Positions 54,041 through 62,501 are shown, numbered from the stretch's first letter. The stretch: 64,000 nt of DNA from Microbacterium sp. TPD7012 (GCF_003075395.1 NZ_QDFV01000004.1:399-64398), one strand, 5' to 3'. Numbers and translations are program-made. The notes: generated from the sequence alone by a model not told the origin.

Positions 54041-55720
54041 ATGAAACCCGTCGATCCGCGACTGCTGCGGTACGCGGGGGCCGCGAGGGGGTTCCTCGCG
54101 GCATCCGCGCTGATCGGCGTGGTGCAGACGGCCGTGACGGTCGCGTTCGCGTGGCTGCTGACGGATGCCGTCACCGGCGCGCTCGCGGGGCGGGATGTCT
54201 CGTCGTCGCTGTTCTGGCTGCTCGCGGCCGCGCTGCTGCGCGGCATTCTCATCGCCGCGTCGGATGCCGCCGGGACGCGCGCCGCCGCGAAGACGGGGAT
54301 GCAGCTGCGGTCGGCGCTCATCGCGGCGGTCGGCCGGCTCGGACCGGGGTGGCTGGCGCAGCGGAACCAGACAGCACTGGCGGTGACCGCGGGGCACGGG
54401 CTGGAAGCCCTCGACGCGTACTTCGCCCGGTACATCCCGCAGCTGGTGCTCACGGTGATCGCGACGCCCGTGATCGTCGCGGTGATGTGGTGGCAGGACT
54501 GGCCGAGCGGGCTGACAGCGATCATCACCCTTCCGCTGATCCCGCTGTTCCTGATCCTCATCGGCATCGCGACGCGCACCGTGCAGAAGAAGCAGTGGCA
54601 GACGCTGCAGCGGCTCGCGGCGCGGTTCGCCGACACGGTGCAGGGCCTCTCAACGCTGCGGCTGTTCGGACGCGACCGGCGTGCGGCCGACCGCATCGAG
54701 GTCACCGCCGACGAGTACCGGCGCGAGACGATGAAGGTGCTGCGGTTCTCGTTCCTCTCGGGCTTCGCGATGGAGCTGCTCGCCTCGCTCGCGGTGGCGC
54801 TGATCGCAGTGGCCGTCGGATTCCGGCTGCTCTCCGGCGACCTGTCGCTCGAGGTCGGGCTGTTCGTGCTGCTGCTCGCGCCCGAGGCGTTCCTGCCGAT
54901 CCGCCAGGTCGGGGTGCAGTTCCACGCCGCGGCCGAGGGGGTGGCGGCGACTGAGGACGTGTTCGACGTGCTCGACCAGGCCGGGGCGCGGACCCGGGAC
55001 CGCGTCACTTTGCAGGTCCAGATCACGGATGCAGGTCGAAATACCGCGGATGCTGCCTGCATCCGTGAAATCGACCTGCAAACCGCCGGCGGGGTCCCTC
55101 CGGCGGCTGAGGCTCTCGTGGTCTCCGACCTCCGTGTCCGTGACCTGCCGCCCGTCTCCTTCACGGCCGAACCGGGCACCATCACCCTGATCGAAGGGCC
55201 CAGTGGCGCGGGAAAGTCGAGCCTGCTGGCGGCCCTGCGGGGTGCGGCGGAGTACGAGGGCAGCGCCGGTTTCGCGGGGAGGGATGTGCGCGACCTCTCA
55301 CCCGCTGTATGGCTGGCCTGGGCCGGGCAGAAGCCGGGTCTGCTGCAGGGGACCGTCGCCGAGAACGTGGCTCTCGGCGACCCGGAGCCCGATGCCGGCG
55401 GCATCCGCTCTGCGCTGGACGCCGCCTGCGCGGACGCGCTCGATGCGGAGCGGATGCTCGGCGTGCAGGGCAGCGGGCTGTCGGGCGGACAGGCGCAGCG
55501 CGTCGCCGTCGCCCGCGCGCTGTACCGGCATGCCGCGGATCCCACCCGGGTGCTCGCGCTCGACGAACCCTCGAGCGCGCTCGACCCCGACACGGAGGAG
55601 CGGCTGTGGCGGTCTCTCCGGGACCGGGCGGATGCCGGGGCGACGATCCTGCTCGTCTCGCACCGTCGGTCGGCGCGGGACATCGCCGATCAGGTCGTCG
55701 CCCTGGGGATGAGCGCATGA
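54041..55720 (+). CDS. cydD: Thiol reductant ABC exporter subunit CydD, with in-frame palindromic insertion
   Basis: Half of the CydDC transporter, 559 aa, which exports cysteine or glutathione and is needed to assemble cytochrome bd. The N-terminal membrane domain has six helices. The nucleotide-binding domain has Walker A EGPSGAGKSS, signature LSGGQAQRVAVAR and DEPSSALDPD. Between them, residues ~324-348 are encoded by a 74-bp palindrome (55009-55082), which reads as QVQITDAGRNTADAAC and more; it appears to be an insertion in the linker tolerated in frame. No ribosome site precedes the ATG because of the repeat at 54006. It overlaps cydC by 4 bp. Confidence 0.94.
   Translation: MKPVDPRLLRYAGAARGFLAASALIGVVQTAVTVAFAWLLTDAVTGALAGRDVSSSLFWLLAAALLRGILIAASDAAGTRAAAKTGMQLRSALIAAVGRLGPGWLAQRNQTALAVTAGHGLEALDAYFARYIPQLVLTVIATPVIVAVMWWQDWPSGLTAIITLPLIPLFLILIGIATRTVQKKQWQTLQRLAARFADTVQGLSTLRLFGRDRRAADRIEVTADEYRRETMKVLRFSFLSGFAMELLASLAVALIAVAVGFRLLSGDLSLEVGLFVLLLAPEAFLPIRQVGVQFHAAAEGVAATEDVFDVLDQAGARTRDRVTLQVQITDAGRNTADAACIREIDLQTAGGVPPAAEALVVSDLRVRDLPPVSFTAEPGTITLIEGPSGAGKSSLLAALRGAAEYEGSAGFAGRDVRDLSPAVWLAWAGQKPGLLQGTVAENVALGDPEPDAGGIRSALDAACADALDAERMLGVQGSGLSGGQAQRVAVARALYRHAADPTRVLALDEPSSALDPDTEERLWRSLRDRADAGATILLVSHRRSARDIADQVVALGMSA
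55009..55082. repeat. 74-bp palindromic element inside cydD
   Basis: The ends TTTGCAGGTC (55009-55018) and GACCTGCAAA (55073-55082) are perfect inverted copies. Inside, TCACGGATGCAGG and CCTGCATCCGTGA are again inverted copies, and TCGAAAT/ATTTCGA-like bases lie at the centre. It is much more AT-rich than cydD and lies in the linker between its domains. It is unlike the other two repeat families here. Confidence 0.8.
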
Positions 55721-57384
55721 CCTCTCTCACGCGCGCCGAGCGTGTGCGCGGCATCCTCCGTCTCGCGCAGCCGCCGATCGGACGGTTCCTCCCGGGCCTG
55801 ATCTGGGGGGTGCTCTCGGCGGGCGCCGCCGTCAGCCTGCTGGCGGTGAGCGGCTGGCTCATCGTGAGCGCGTCGATCGTCGACTCGCTCGTGCCGCTGT
55901 CGATCGCCGTGGTCGGGGTGCGGTTCTTCGCCGTGTCCCGCGCCGTGACCCGGTACCTCGAGCGGCTGAGCGGACACGACGCCGCGCTGCGGCAGCTCGC
56001 GACCACGCGCGGCGACATGGTGCGCCGGCTCATCCCGCTGTCGCCGGCGGGGCTCGGATCGACCGACCGCGGACGGGTGCTCGCGGCCCTCGTCGACGAC
56101 GTGGAGAACCTGCAGAACCTGCCGCTCCGCGTGGTGCAGCCGCTTGCGGTCGCAGGCCTCGTCGCGGTCGGGGCCGTCGGCTTCCTCGCGTTCGTCTCCC
56201 CGCCGGCCGCGCTGACCCTTGCCGCCTGCCTGCTGGTCGCCGCTGCCGCATCGATCGGTCTGGGCTGGGTTTTCGGCTCGCGTGCCGAGGCGCTCGTGTC
56301 CGCCCGACGGGCCGACCTCTCCGCTGCGCTCGTCGACTACTTCGGCAGCCTCGATGTGCTCCTGGCCTACGGGGCCGAGGAGCAGGCGCGTGCGCGGATC
56401 GCCGAGGCGGATGCCGCCCTCCGCCGGCTGGTCGCCCGCGCCTCGCTCGCCCAGGCGATCGCTGCCGGGGTGGTGTCGGCCGTCGCCGGCGCGGCGTCGG
56501 TGTGGGCGCTCGCCGCAGCTGCCCCCGGTCTCGCGAGCGGAGTCATCGACGGGCCGTGGCTGGCGGTCGCGGTGCTGGTGCCGATGGTCGTGTTCGAGAT
56601 CTTCGGAGCGGTGCCGATCGCCGCGGCATCCTGGCGGAGCGTGCGGTCGAGCGCTGAACGCATCGTCGACGTGCTGCCCGAGCGGATGCCCGAGGAGCTG
56701 CGGACGGACGACGGCGACCATACGGAGATCACCGGCACACCCGCCCTGCGTCTGCGCGGCGTGCGCGCGGACTGGCCCGGTGGCGCGGCGGCGCTGCGTG
56801 GCATCGACCTCGACGTGCGGCCGGGCGAGCGCGTTCTGGTCGCGGGCCCGAGCGGCGCGGGAAAGAGCTCTCTCGCTGCGGTGCTGGTGGGTTTCCTCCG
56901 TGCCGAGGGCGAGTACCTGATCGATGATCGGGATGCCGCGGCGATGTCGGGCCCGGCGCTGCGCCGGACCATCGGCCTGTGCGAGCAGAGCCCTCAGCTG
57001 TTCGACGAGGACATCCGTCAGAACCTGCTGTTCGCGCGCGACACCGCGAGCGATCAGGAGCTGCTCGAGGTGCTCGACCGGGTCGGACTGGGGGAGTGGG
57101 TGGCGGAGCGCGGAGGTCTCGACGCTCGGGTGGGCGACCGCGGCGCTCTCGTGTCGGGCGGGCAGGCCCAGCGCATCGCTCTCGCGCGGGCGCTGCTCCG
57201 CGGCTTCCCGGTGCTCGTGCTCGACGAGCCGACAGCGGGCGTCGATCCGGATGCCTCCGACGCTCTGCTGCGCGACCTGCTGGGTGCGGCGGGCGAGCAG
57301 TCCGTGCTGCTGATCTCGCACGTCGCCCCGCCGGCGGGGACGGTCGATCGCGTCATCCCGCTCGAGGGCGGCCGGACGATCTGA
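55717..57384 (+). CDS. cydC: Thiol reductant ABC exporter subunit CydC
   Basis: Second half of CydDC, 555 aa. The membrane domain has helices from about residue 20 to 330; the ATPase domain has Walker A AGPSGAGKSS, signature LVSGGQAQRIALAR and DEPTAGVDPD. The ATG overlaps the cydD stop by 4 bp. It is last in the regulator-cydABDC operon and convergent with the gene at 57398. Confidence 0.95.
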   Translation: MTSLTRAERVRGILRLAQPPIGRFLPGLIWGVLSAGAAVSLLAVSGWLIVSASIVDSLVPLSIAVVGVRFFAVSRAVTRYLERLSGHDAALRQLATTRGDMVRRLIPLSPAGLGSTDRGRVLAALVDDVENLQNLPLRVVQPLAVAGLVAVGAVGFLAFVSPPAALTLAACLLVAAAASIGLGWVFGSRAEALVSARRADLSAALVDYFGSLDVLLAYGAEEQARARIAEADAALRRLVARASLAQAIAAGVVSAVAGAASVWALAAAAPGLASGVIDGPWLAVAVLVPMVVFEIFGAVPIAAASWRSVRSSAERIVDVLPERMPEELRTDDGDHTEITGTPALRLRGVRADWPGGAAALRGIDLDVRPGERVLVAGPSGAGKSSLAAVLVGFLRAEGEYLIDDRDAAAMSGPALRRTIGLCEQSPQLFDEDIRQNLLFARDTASDQELLEVLDRVGLGEWVAERGGLDARVGDRGALVSGGQAQRIALARALLRGFPVLVLDEPTAGVDPDASDALLRDLLGAAGEQSVLLISHVAPPAGTVDRVIPLEGGRTI

Positions 57385-57397
57385 GACCTCGAATCGC

Positions 57398-58174
57398 TCA
57401 GCGGTGCAGCGGCGTCGGAGGCTCCATCACGATGCCCTGCGCCTCGAAGGCCTTGCGGCGTTCCTCGATGCGGCGGTGCAGCTCGACCTGGGCGTCGTCG
57501 ACGACCTGCGGATCGAGGTCGACGGTCGCGGGGTGCGGGTCTCCGTGATGCGCCGCGATGTAGGCGTCGAGCTCGGGACCGCTCGTCCATGAGGCGATGA
57601 GCGCATAGCGCGGTGCGGTGCCGCGATGCCAGACCGCGTGCCAGAAGCGCTGCGTGTCGACGATGATCCGCGATCCGGCGCTCAGCGGCAGTCTCACCTC
57701 GGTCGCCGGGTCGAACCGGTCGGAGCGGAGGATCAGCATCGAGGCGGTGTCGTCGGTGAGGTTGAAGAACCCGCGCACGACCCAGCCGGTTCCGTCGTCG
57801 TTGAGGCGGTTGTTGTCGTCCTGGTGCAGGTTGTAGATCGCGTCGGCGTACTCGTTGGGCTGCAGCTCGATCACCCGGCACCGCCCGATGCCGGCCCCCG
57901 GCTCGAGCGCCCGCTGCTGCAGCGTCGGCGCCGTCGCGACCTGGGATGCGATCCAGACGCCGTCCTTGTCGGTGCGGGGCGGCGTGTGGTTCCAGAAGCC
58001 GTTGCAGTCGACGTCGCCGGCGTAGCTGGTGAGCGGAGCGAAGCGCGTGATGCCCGAGGAGCGCCAGCGCACGTACTCGAGATCGCGCCACTCGGCGGAG
58101 TCGATGTCGGCGGGGTGATCGTCGAGGACGACGTAGCCGGTCTCGGCCAACGCGTCGGACGTGATGAAGCCCAT
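57398..58174 (-). CDS. Hypothetical protein, possible 2OG-Fe(II) oxygenase-like fold
   Basis: Cytosolic protein of 258 aa. An HxD motif lies in NLHQDDNNR and a later His and Arg in RFWHAVWHRGTAPRYAL, the order expected of a double-stranded beta-helix Fe(II) oxygenase (HxD...H...R). No family assignment is certain. GGAAGG is 9 bp upstream of the ATG at 58174; an in-frame ATG at 58183 is too close to that site. It is convergent with cydC and divergent from the MetE-like gene at 58287. Confidence 0.7.
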   Translation of the reverse strand: MGFITSDALAETGYVVLDDHPADIDSAEWRDLEYVRWRSSGITRFAPLTSYAGDVDCNGFWNHTPPRTDKDGVWIASQVATAPTLQQRALEPGAGIGRCRVIELQPNEYADAIYNLHQDDNNRLNDDGTGWVVRGFFNLTDDTASMLILRSDRFDPATEVRLPLSAGSRIIVDTQRFWHAVWHRGTAPRYALIASWTSGPELDAYIAAHHGDPHPATVDLDPQVVDDAQVELHRRIEERRKAFEAQGIVMEPPTPLHR

Positions 58175-58274
58175 CGGTCGCATCCTTCCGTCGGGGTGCT
58201 TAGGACATCCTAACTCGGGAGGGGTCCTGGCGCCGGAGGGTGCGCCGGGGAAAACCGGCGGGGGATCCCGTCGA

Positions 58275-58280
58275 TATTCT
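58275..58280 (+). promoter_or_regulatory. -10 box (leaderless) for the MetE-like gene at 58287
   Basis: TATTCT lies 6 bp before the ATG at 58287. Confidence 0.55.
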
Positions 58281-58286
58281 GGAGCG

Positions 58287-59333
58287 ATGACTCAGCCGCA
58301 GGGAGCCCTCCTCGTGGGCAGCGTGAACTACGACGACGCCGAGACGACGATGCGCACGGCCGCTGCGATGCTCGGATCGCACCTGCGACGCCTTCCCGAC
58401 GGCGAGGTCGGGAAGCGGTTCCACTGGATCATGTTCCAGCCCGACGTGATCGGACAGGCCGACGGAATCGAGCGCGTCGGCGACCAGCCGATCCCCTTCC
58501 CGGCCGGCATCGACGCCCGGGGTCTGCGCATCGCGGAGGGAGCGGATGCCGCCGCGATCGAGCTTCCGCAGCTCGGCTACGCCTCGGCCGCGATCGAGTC
58601 GTACGCGACCTTCGTACGGCTGCGCGAGGACGGCGCCGTGCCCGCCGGCATCCGCTTCCAGGTCTCGCTGCCGACGCCGCTCGCCGTGATCTCGTCGTTC
58701 TTCCACGGCGACGACCGCGCGGCGATCGAGCCGGTGTACACGGCAGCGATCCTGCGCGAGCTCGACGAGATCCTCGCCGCCATCCCGCACGACGACCTCG
58801 CCGTGCAGTGGGATGTCGCGAGCGAGATGGGCATCATCGAGCGCGCCGCCGGCTATGGAGCGGTCATGGAGGCGTGGTGGCCGGGCGATCCGTTCGACGG
58901 TCTCGTCTCGCGTCTGGCCGCGCTGGTCGACGCCGTGCCGGGCGATGTCGAGGTGGGCGTGCACCTCTGCTACGGCGACGCAGGGGAGAAGCACTTCGTC
59001 GAGCCGACGGATGCCGCGAACCTCGTCCGCTACGCGAACGCCGTGGTGGCGGCATCCGCTCGGGAGATCACGTGGCTGCACCTCCCGGTGCCGATCGCCC
59101 GTGACGACGAGGGGTACTTCGCGCCGCTCGCGTCTTTGGTCCCGGTCTCGGAGCCGTACCTGGGGCTCGTGCACCGAGAGGACGGGGCCGAGGTGGCGGC
59201 GCGGCGGATCGCCGTGGCTCTGCGCTTCGCGCCTGAGTTCGGCGTCGCGACCGAGTGCGGCATCGGGCGGGCTCCGGCCGGTTCGACCGAGGGCATCCTG
59301 CGGACCCACGCCGAGGTCGCCGCGGCCTGGTGA
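58287..59333 (+). CDS. MetE/UROD superfamily protein, hypothetical
   Basis: Protein of 348 aa with the MetE-like TIM-barrel layout: GSVNYDDAETTMRTAA and RLPDGEVGKRFHWI near the N-terminus, HLCYGDAGEKHF with HxC zinc ligands, and a late Cys in ATECGIGRAP. It is distinct from the 378-aa MetE-like protein at 7752, with low visible similarity outside these motifs. A methyl- or alkyl-transfer reaction on a thiol is likely; the substrate is unknown. The start is set by TATTCT 6 bp upstream. Confidence 0.8.
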   Translation: MTQPQGALLVGSVNYDDAETTMRTAAAMLGSHLRRLPDGEVGKRFHWIMFQPDVIGQADGIERVGDQPIPFPAGIDARGLRIAEGADAAAIELPQLGYASAAIESYATFVRLREDGAVPAGIRFQVSLPTPLAVISSFFHGDDRAAIEPVYTAAILRELDEILAAIPHDDLAVQWDVASEMGIIERAAGYGAVMEAWWPGDPFDGLVSRLAALVDAVPGDVEVGVHLCYGDAGEKHFVEPTDAANLVRYANAVVAASAREITWLHLPVPIARDDEGYFAPLASLVPVSEPYLGLVHREDGAEVAARRIAVALRFAPEFGVATECGIGRAPAGSTEGILRTHAEVAAAW

Positions 59334-59377
59334 GCATCCGGTCGACTCGCGGATTCGCGCGGCGGGCCGGTCTCGCG

Positions 59378-59383
59378 TAAGCT
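59378..59383 (+). promoter_or_regulatory. -10 box for tRNA-Ser
   Basis: TAAGCT lies 7 bp before the first base of the tRNA. No clear -35 element was seen. Confidence 0.5.
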
Positions 59384-59390
59384 ATTCCGC

Positions 59391-59481
59391 GGTGACGTGT
59401 CCGAGCGGCCGAAGGTGCAACTCTCGAAAAGTTGTGTAGGGTAACCCCCTACCGTGGGTTCAAATCCCACCGTCACCGCCA
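59391..59481 (+). tRNA. tRNA-Ser (anticodon CGA)
   Basis: The acceptor arms GGTGACG (59391-59397) and CGTCACC (59471-59477) pair fully, followed by G and an encoded CCA (59479-59481). The anticodon stem is CAACT/AGTTG with loop CTCGAAA, giving anticodon CGA at 59425-59427, which reads UCG. A long variable arm (GTAGGGTAACCCCCTAC) marks it as class II. The T arm is GTGGGTTCAAATCCCAC. Confidence 0.96.
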
Positions 59482-59484
59482 TGG

Positions 59485-59512
59485 AAACCCCCTCCTCGTG
59501 AGGGGGTTTTTC
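59485..59512 (+). terminator. Rho-independent terminator after tRNA-Ser
   Basis: AACCCCCTC pairs with GAGGGGGTT around a short CTCGT loop, followed by TTT. It begins 4 bp after the tRNA. Confidence 0.88.
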
Positions 59513-59571
59513 CGTGTCTGCGGTGGGGCGTGGCCCGGATGCGTCTTCGCGTACGGCGCGGAGTTCCCTCC

Positions 59572-60594
59572 TCAGTTCTCCGCCTCGTGGAGTGCCGCAT
59601 CGGCGTCAGCCATCGCCAGCATCCGGTTGATGTCCGCGCCGGCGAGCGCGCCGGCCGCCGCAGAGGCCCCGACCTGAGCAGTCGGTTCGGTGATGTTCCC
59701 GGCGACCCAGACCCCGGGAACCTCTGTCGCACCCGCGATGCCGGCGGCCACGCTGGGGCCGATGCGCGGAACCTCTCGCATCGGCAGGCGAAGGCCTTCC
59801 AGGCCCTGCGTGCGGGGCCGCATCGGGGCGGCGATCGCCAGGATCCGGCGCGGCACGACCTGGCCGTCGGCCAGGCGCACGCCCGCAAGTGCGCCGTCCT
59901 CGTCGTCGACGACCTCGGTGACCGGCGTGTCGATGACGCGGATGCCGCGGGCGGCGAAACGGGCGCGTTCGTCGTCTTCCAGATCGGTTCCGCGGGTGAA
60001 GTAGGTCAGGTCCTCGGTCAGCTGACGGAACAGGTACGCGTGGCCGACGGATGCCGGGCCGGTGGCGAGGATCCCGATGGGCTCATCTCGCACCTCCCAC
60101 CCGTGGCAGTACGGGCAGTGCACCACACTGTGTCCCCAGTGGTCGGCGAGCCCGGGCAGGTCCGGCAGCACGTCCGTGACGCCGGTGGCCACCAGGAGTC
60201 GGCGCGCGGTGATGCGGCGCCCGTCCACCAGATCGACCGTGAATCGGAGATCGCCGTCCGACGACGGCGGAGCGGATGCAGCCGATGCCACCTCCCCGAA
60301 GACGATGCGTCCGCCGTACTGGCGCACGTGCGCGCGGCCCCGTCGGAGGATCTCGGACGGCGGGGTGCCGTCCAGGGCGAGAAGCCCGTGCACGGCCTCC
60401 GCCGGCGCATTGCGGGGTGAGCCGCTGTCGATCACGACGACCGAGCGGCGGGAACGGGCGAGGATCAGCGCACCGTTCAGCCCGGCAGCGCCGCCTCCGA
60501 CGACCAGCGCATCGACGACTTCTTCGGTCAGTGCGTCGCTGGTCTCCGGTTGCTTCCGCACGGATCCGGTATCGCTCGTCTTCTCCTCGGTCAT
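59572..60594 (-). CDS. Thioredoxin reductase-like NAD(P)/FAD oxidoreductase
   Basis: Flavoprotein of 340 aa with the thioredoxin-reductase layout. The FAD motif is ALVVGGGAAGLNGALILAR, the redox pair is CPYC in VVHCPYCHGWE, and a C-terminal FAD element is GVWVAGNITEP. The NADPH motif (ILATGPASVGHAYLF) is irregular. It is last in an apparent operon behind an alpha/beta hydrolase and an SDR enzyme, divergent from a TetR regulator, so it may work in detoxification rather than as the main thioredoxin reductase (inference). Confidence 0.9.
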   Translation of the reverse strand: MTEEKTSDTGSVRKQPETSDALTEEVVDALVVGGGAAGLNGALILARSRRSVVVIDSGSPRNAPAEAVHGLLALDGTPPSEILRRGRAHVRQYGGRIVFGEVASAASAPPSSDGDLRFTVDLVDGRRITARRLLVATGVTDVLPDLPGLADHWGHSVVHCPYCHGWEVRDEPIGILATGPASVGHAYLFRQLTEDLTYFTRGTDLEDDERARFAARGIRVIDTPVTEVVDDEDGALAGVRLADGQVVPRRILAIAAPMRPRTQGLEGLRLPMREVPRIGPSVAAGIAGATEVPGVWVAGNITEPTAQVGASAAAGALAGADINRMLAMADADAALHEAEN

Positions 60595-60600
60595 GATCCG

Positions 60601-61503
60601 TCAGCCTGTCGCGCTCTGGGTGGTCGTGGCGGCGGTCGCCCCGCCGGGCATCGATGAGACGTCGCGTACCCACGCGGCGATCCGGTCCGCGATGGCTTCA
60701 GGAGCCTCGATGTGCAGGAAGTGTCCGAGCCCGGGCAGGACGTCTCGCACATGGGGCGCGGCGAAACGATGCCGGTCGTCGACCTGCGGAGGGAGGATGC
60801 ACGCATCGTCCGCACCGTGGATGTGCAGCAGGGGAACAGTGATGGGTCGAGACAGGCGGCGTGCGGCCTTCAACATGCCGGGTCGCATCATCGCGCGGTA
60901 GTACTTGAGGGGCGCGGGCATGCTCGCTCGCAGATGATCATGCAGCTCCTCCCGGACATCCGGTTCGAGCGTGAGGCCGGGCGACCACTCGCGCCAGAGT
61001 CGGTCGATGAGAGAGAGGTCGCGTGCCTTGGCGATCATGCCGCTTCCGGGCAGCTGGAACAGCCCCATGTACCAGCTTCGGCGCAGCTGCGCGGGCCGCG
61101 ACCGGAGAATGAAGGTGAGGGGGTGCGGGATGGCGAGTGTGACCGCGCGTTCGATCCGCTCCGGCGCGGTGACGGCCGCGCTGTAGGTGATCAACGCTCC
61201 CCAATCGTGACCGATCAGATCCACCGGCTCACCGGGCGACCATCGGTCGATCACGCCGAGGACGTCTCCCGTGAGTGATGCGAAGTCGAACGGCCCGGAG
61301 GTCGGCGACGGCGAGTACCCGCGAAGCCAGGGGGCGAGGACGAAACGTCCTTGATCGGCGAGCTCGGAGAGAAAGGACTTCGCGGTCGGAGGGTGATCAG
61401 GGAACCCGTGCAGGAAGATCGTCGGCTTCCCCAGAGGGTCGCCGCCCTGGAGCGCATGGAACGTGCCGTGCGGCAGTTCGAATGTGACGTGCTCGAAGTC
61501 CAC
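60601..61503 (-). CDS. Alpha/beta hydrolase
   Basis: Hydrolase-fold protein of 300 aa. The oxyanion region is IFLHGFPDHP. The nucleophile elbow reads LIGHDWGALIT, with Asp as nucleophile, as in epoxide hydrolases and haloalkane dehalogenases rather than serine esterases. A late His is in PGLGHFLHIEAPE, the expected catalytic histidine. The GTG start lies 5 bp after the SDR stop codon. Epoxide hydrolase is the most likely activity, but the substrate is unknown. Confidence 0.88.
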   Translation of the reverse strand: MDFEHVTFELPHGTFHALQGGDPLGKPTIFLHGFPDHPPTAKSFLSELADQGRFVLAPWLRGYSPSPTSGPFDFASLTGDVLGVIDRWSPGEPVDLIGHDWGALITYSAAVTAPERIERAVTLAIPHPLTFILRSRPAQLRRSWYMGLFQLPGSGMIAKARDLSLIDRLWREWSPGLTLEPDVREELHDHLRASMPAPLKYYRAMMRPGMLKAARRLSRPITVPLLHIHGADDACILPPQVDDRHRFAAPHVRDVLPGLGHFLHIEAPEAIADRIAAWVRDVSSMPGGATAATTTQSATG

Positions 61504-61508
61504 GGGCC

Positions 61509-62375
61509 TCAGCCTTTCCTGCGCATGGTCGGGGCGTGCGGGGAGGATGCTGCGGCGGGTGCGGCATCCAGTCGGTTGAGCTTGCGGATCTGTCTGTCGA
61601 ACGTGCCTGAGGGCACGAGCCTGCGGAGGAGGCTGACGCGCGCCGCCATCGCACCGGCGGTGTACCGGAGCCGGGGTCGGGGGTCGACAGCGGCCGCGAC
61701 GATCACCTTCGCGACCACATCGGGGTCGTCGGCGGTGCGCAGAGCGCCGGCCAGGACTTCGCGGGCGACCTCCCGTTGTGAGGCGTAGGCCGACAGGGGC
61801 GCATCGGGTGCCAGGCTGCTCGCCTCGAAGCTCGTGCTGGTGAAGGCCGGCTCGACCAGCAGCACCCGGATGCCGTGCTCGCGAACCTCGTGATCGATGG
61901 ACTCGGAGTACCCCTCGATCGCGTGCTTGGTGGCGACATAGCCGGCCATGAAGGGGCCGGGGATCAGTCCGAGCACAGACGAGACGTTGATCACCCGGCC
62001 GCGGCCCTGCGCGCGCATATGCGGCAGGACGGCGTTCGTCATGCGCATCGCGCCGAAGACGTTGACGTCGAAGACGGCCTGGGTCTGGCTGATCGAGCTC
62101 TCTTCGCCGGCGCCGACCGCTCCGACACCGGCGTTGTTGACAAGGACGTCGATCCGACCGAACCTCGCGATGACCCGCTCGACCAGAGAGTGGACGGAGT
62201 CGTCGTCGGACACGTCGAGATCGAGAAGGGTGACGCCGGCGACGCGGCCGGCATCTGCCGCCTTGCGACTCGTGCCGACCACGGTGAAGCCGGCGTTCAC
62301 CAGGGCTCGTGCCGTCGCCTTCCCGATCCCGGATGAGGCGCCCGTGATGAGGGCTACTGGCGGATGTGTCTGCAT
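61509..62375 (-). CDS. Short-chain dehydrogenase/reductase
   Basis: SDR enzyme of 288 aa, classical type: NAD(P) motif TGASSGIG, NNAG in LVNNAGVGAVG, and the active site Ser...YxxxK (VINVSSVLG, then GYVATKHAIEGYSESI). The C-terminal ~40 residues extend past the Rossmann fold and are Pro/Ala-rich and basic. AAGGA precedes the ATG. It is the first gene of the minus-strand operon divergent from the TetR gene. Confidence 0.93.
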   Translation of the reverse strand: MQTHPPVALITGASSGIGKATARALVNAGFTVVGTSRKAADAGRVAGVTLLDLDVSDDDSVHSLVERVIARFGRIDVLVNNAGVGAVGAGEESSISQTQAVFDVNVFGAMRMTNAVLPHMRAQGRGRVINVSSVLGLIPGPFMAGYVATKHAIEGYSESIDHEVREHGIRVLLVEPAFTSTSFEASSLAPDAPLSAYASQREVAREVLAGALRTADDPDVVAKVIVAAAVDPRPRLRYTAGAMAARVSLLRRLVPSGTFDRQIRKLNRLDAAPAAASSPHAPTMRRKG

Positions 62376-62431
62376 GTCGATCCTTCGGCAGTCGGAGCGG
62401 CTTCCCTGATTCTCGGGTCATCGCCGGTTTG

Positions 62432-62470
62432 TGTACTGAATGGTAAAGAACCTATTCCGTTCTGTACTGA
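62432..62470. promoter_or_regulatory. TGTACTGA direct repeats, candidate TetR operator
   Basis: TGTACTGA occurs at 62432-62439 and 62463-62470, 31 bp apart, in an AT-rich gap between the divergent SDR and TetR genes. 31 bp is close to three helical turns, so both copies face the same side. Each is followed by related sequence (AATGGT, TTTGTC). Confidence 0.55.
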
Positions 62471-62495
62471 TTTGTCAAATATGCTCGATGTGGCC

Positions 62496-62501
62496 TATCT
62501 T
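62496..62501 (+). promoter_or_regulatory. -10 box (leaderless) for the TetR gene
   Basis: TATCTT lies 6 bp before the ATG at 62508. Confidence 0.55.

Noticed and set aside
52936..55683. Long minus-strand open frame over cydB and cydD
   Set aside because: Ser/Arg-rich antisense translation of conserved transporter and oxidase genes.
59391..59512. tRNA-Ser as integration site of a genomic island
   Set aside because: No integrase, no repeat of the tRNA 3' end and no change in gene style was seen to the right of it.
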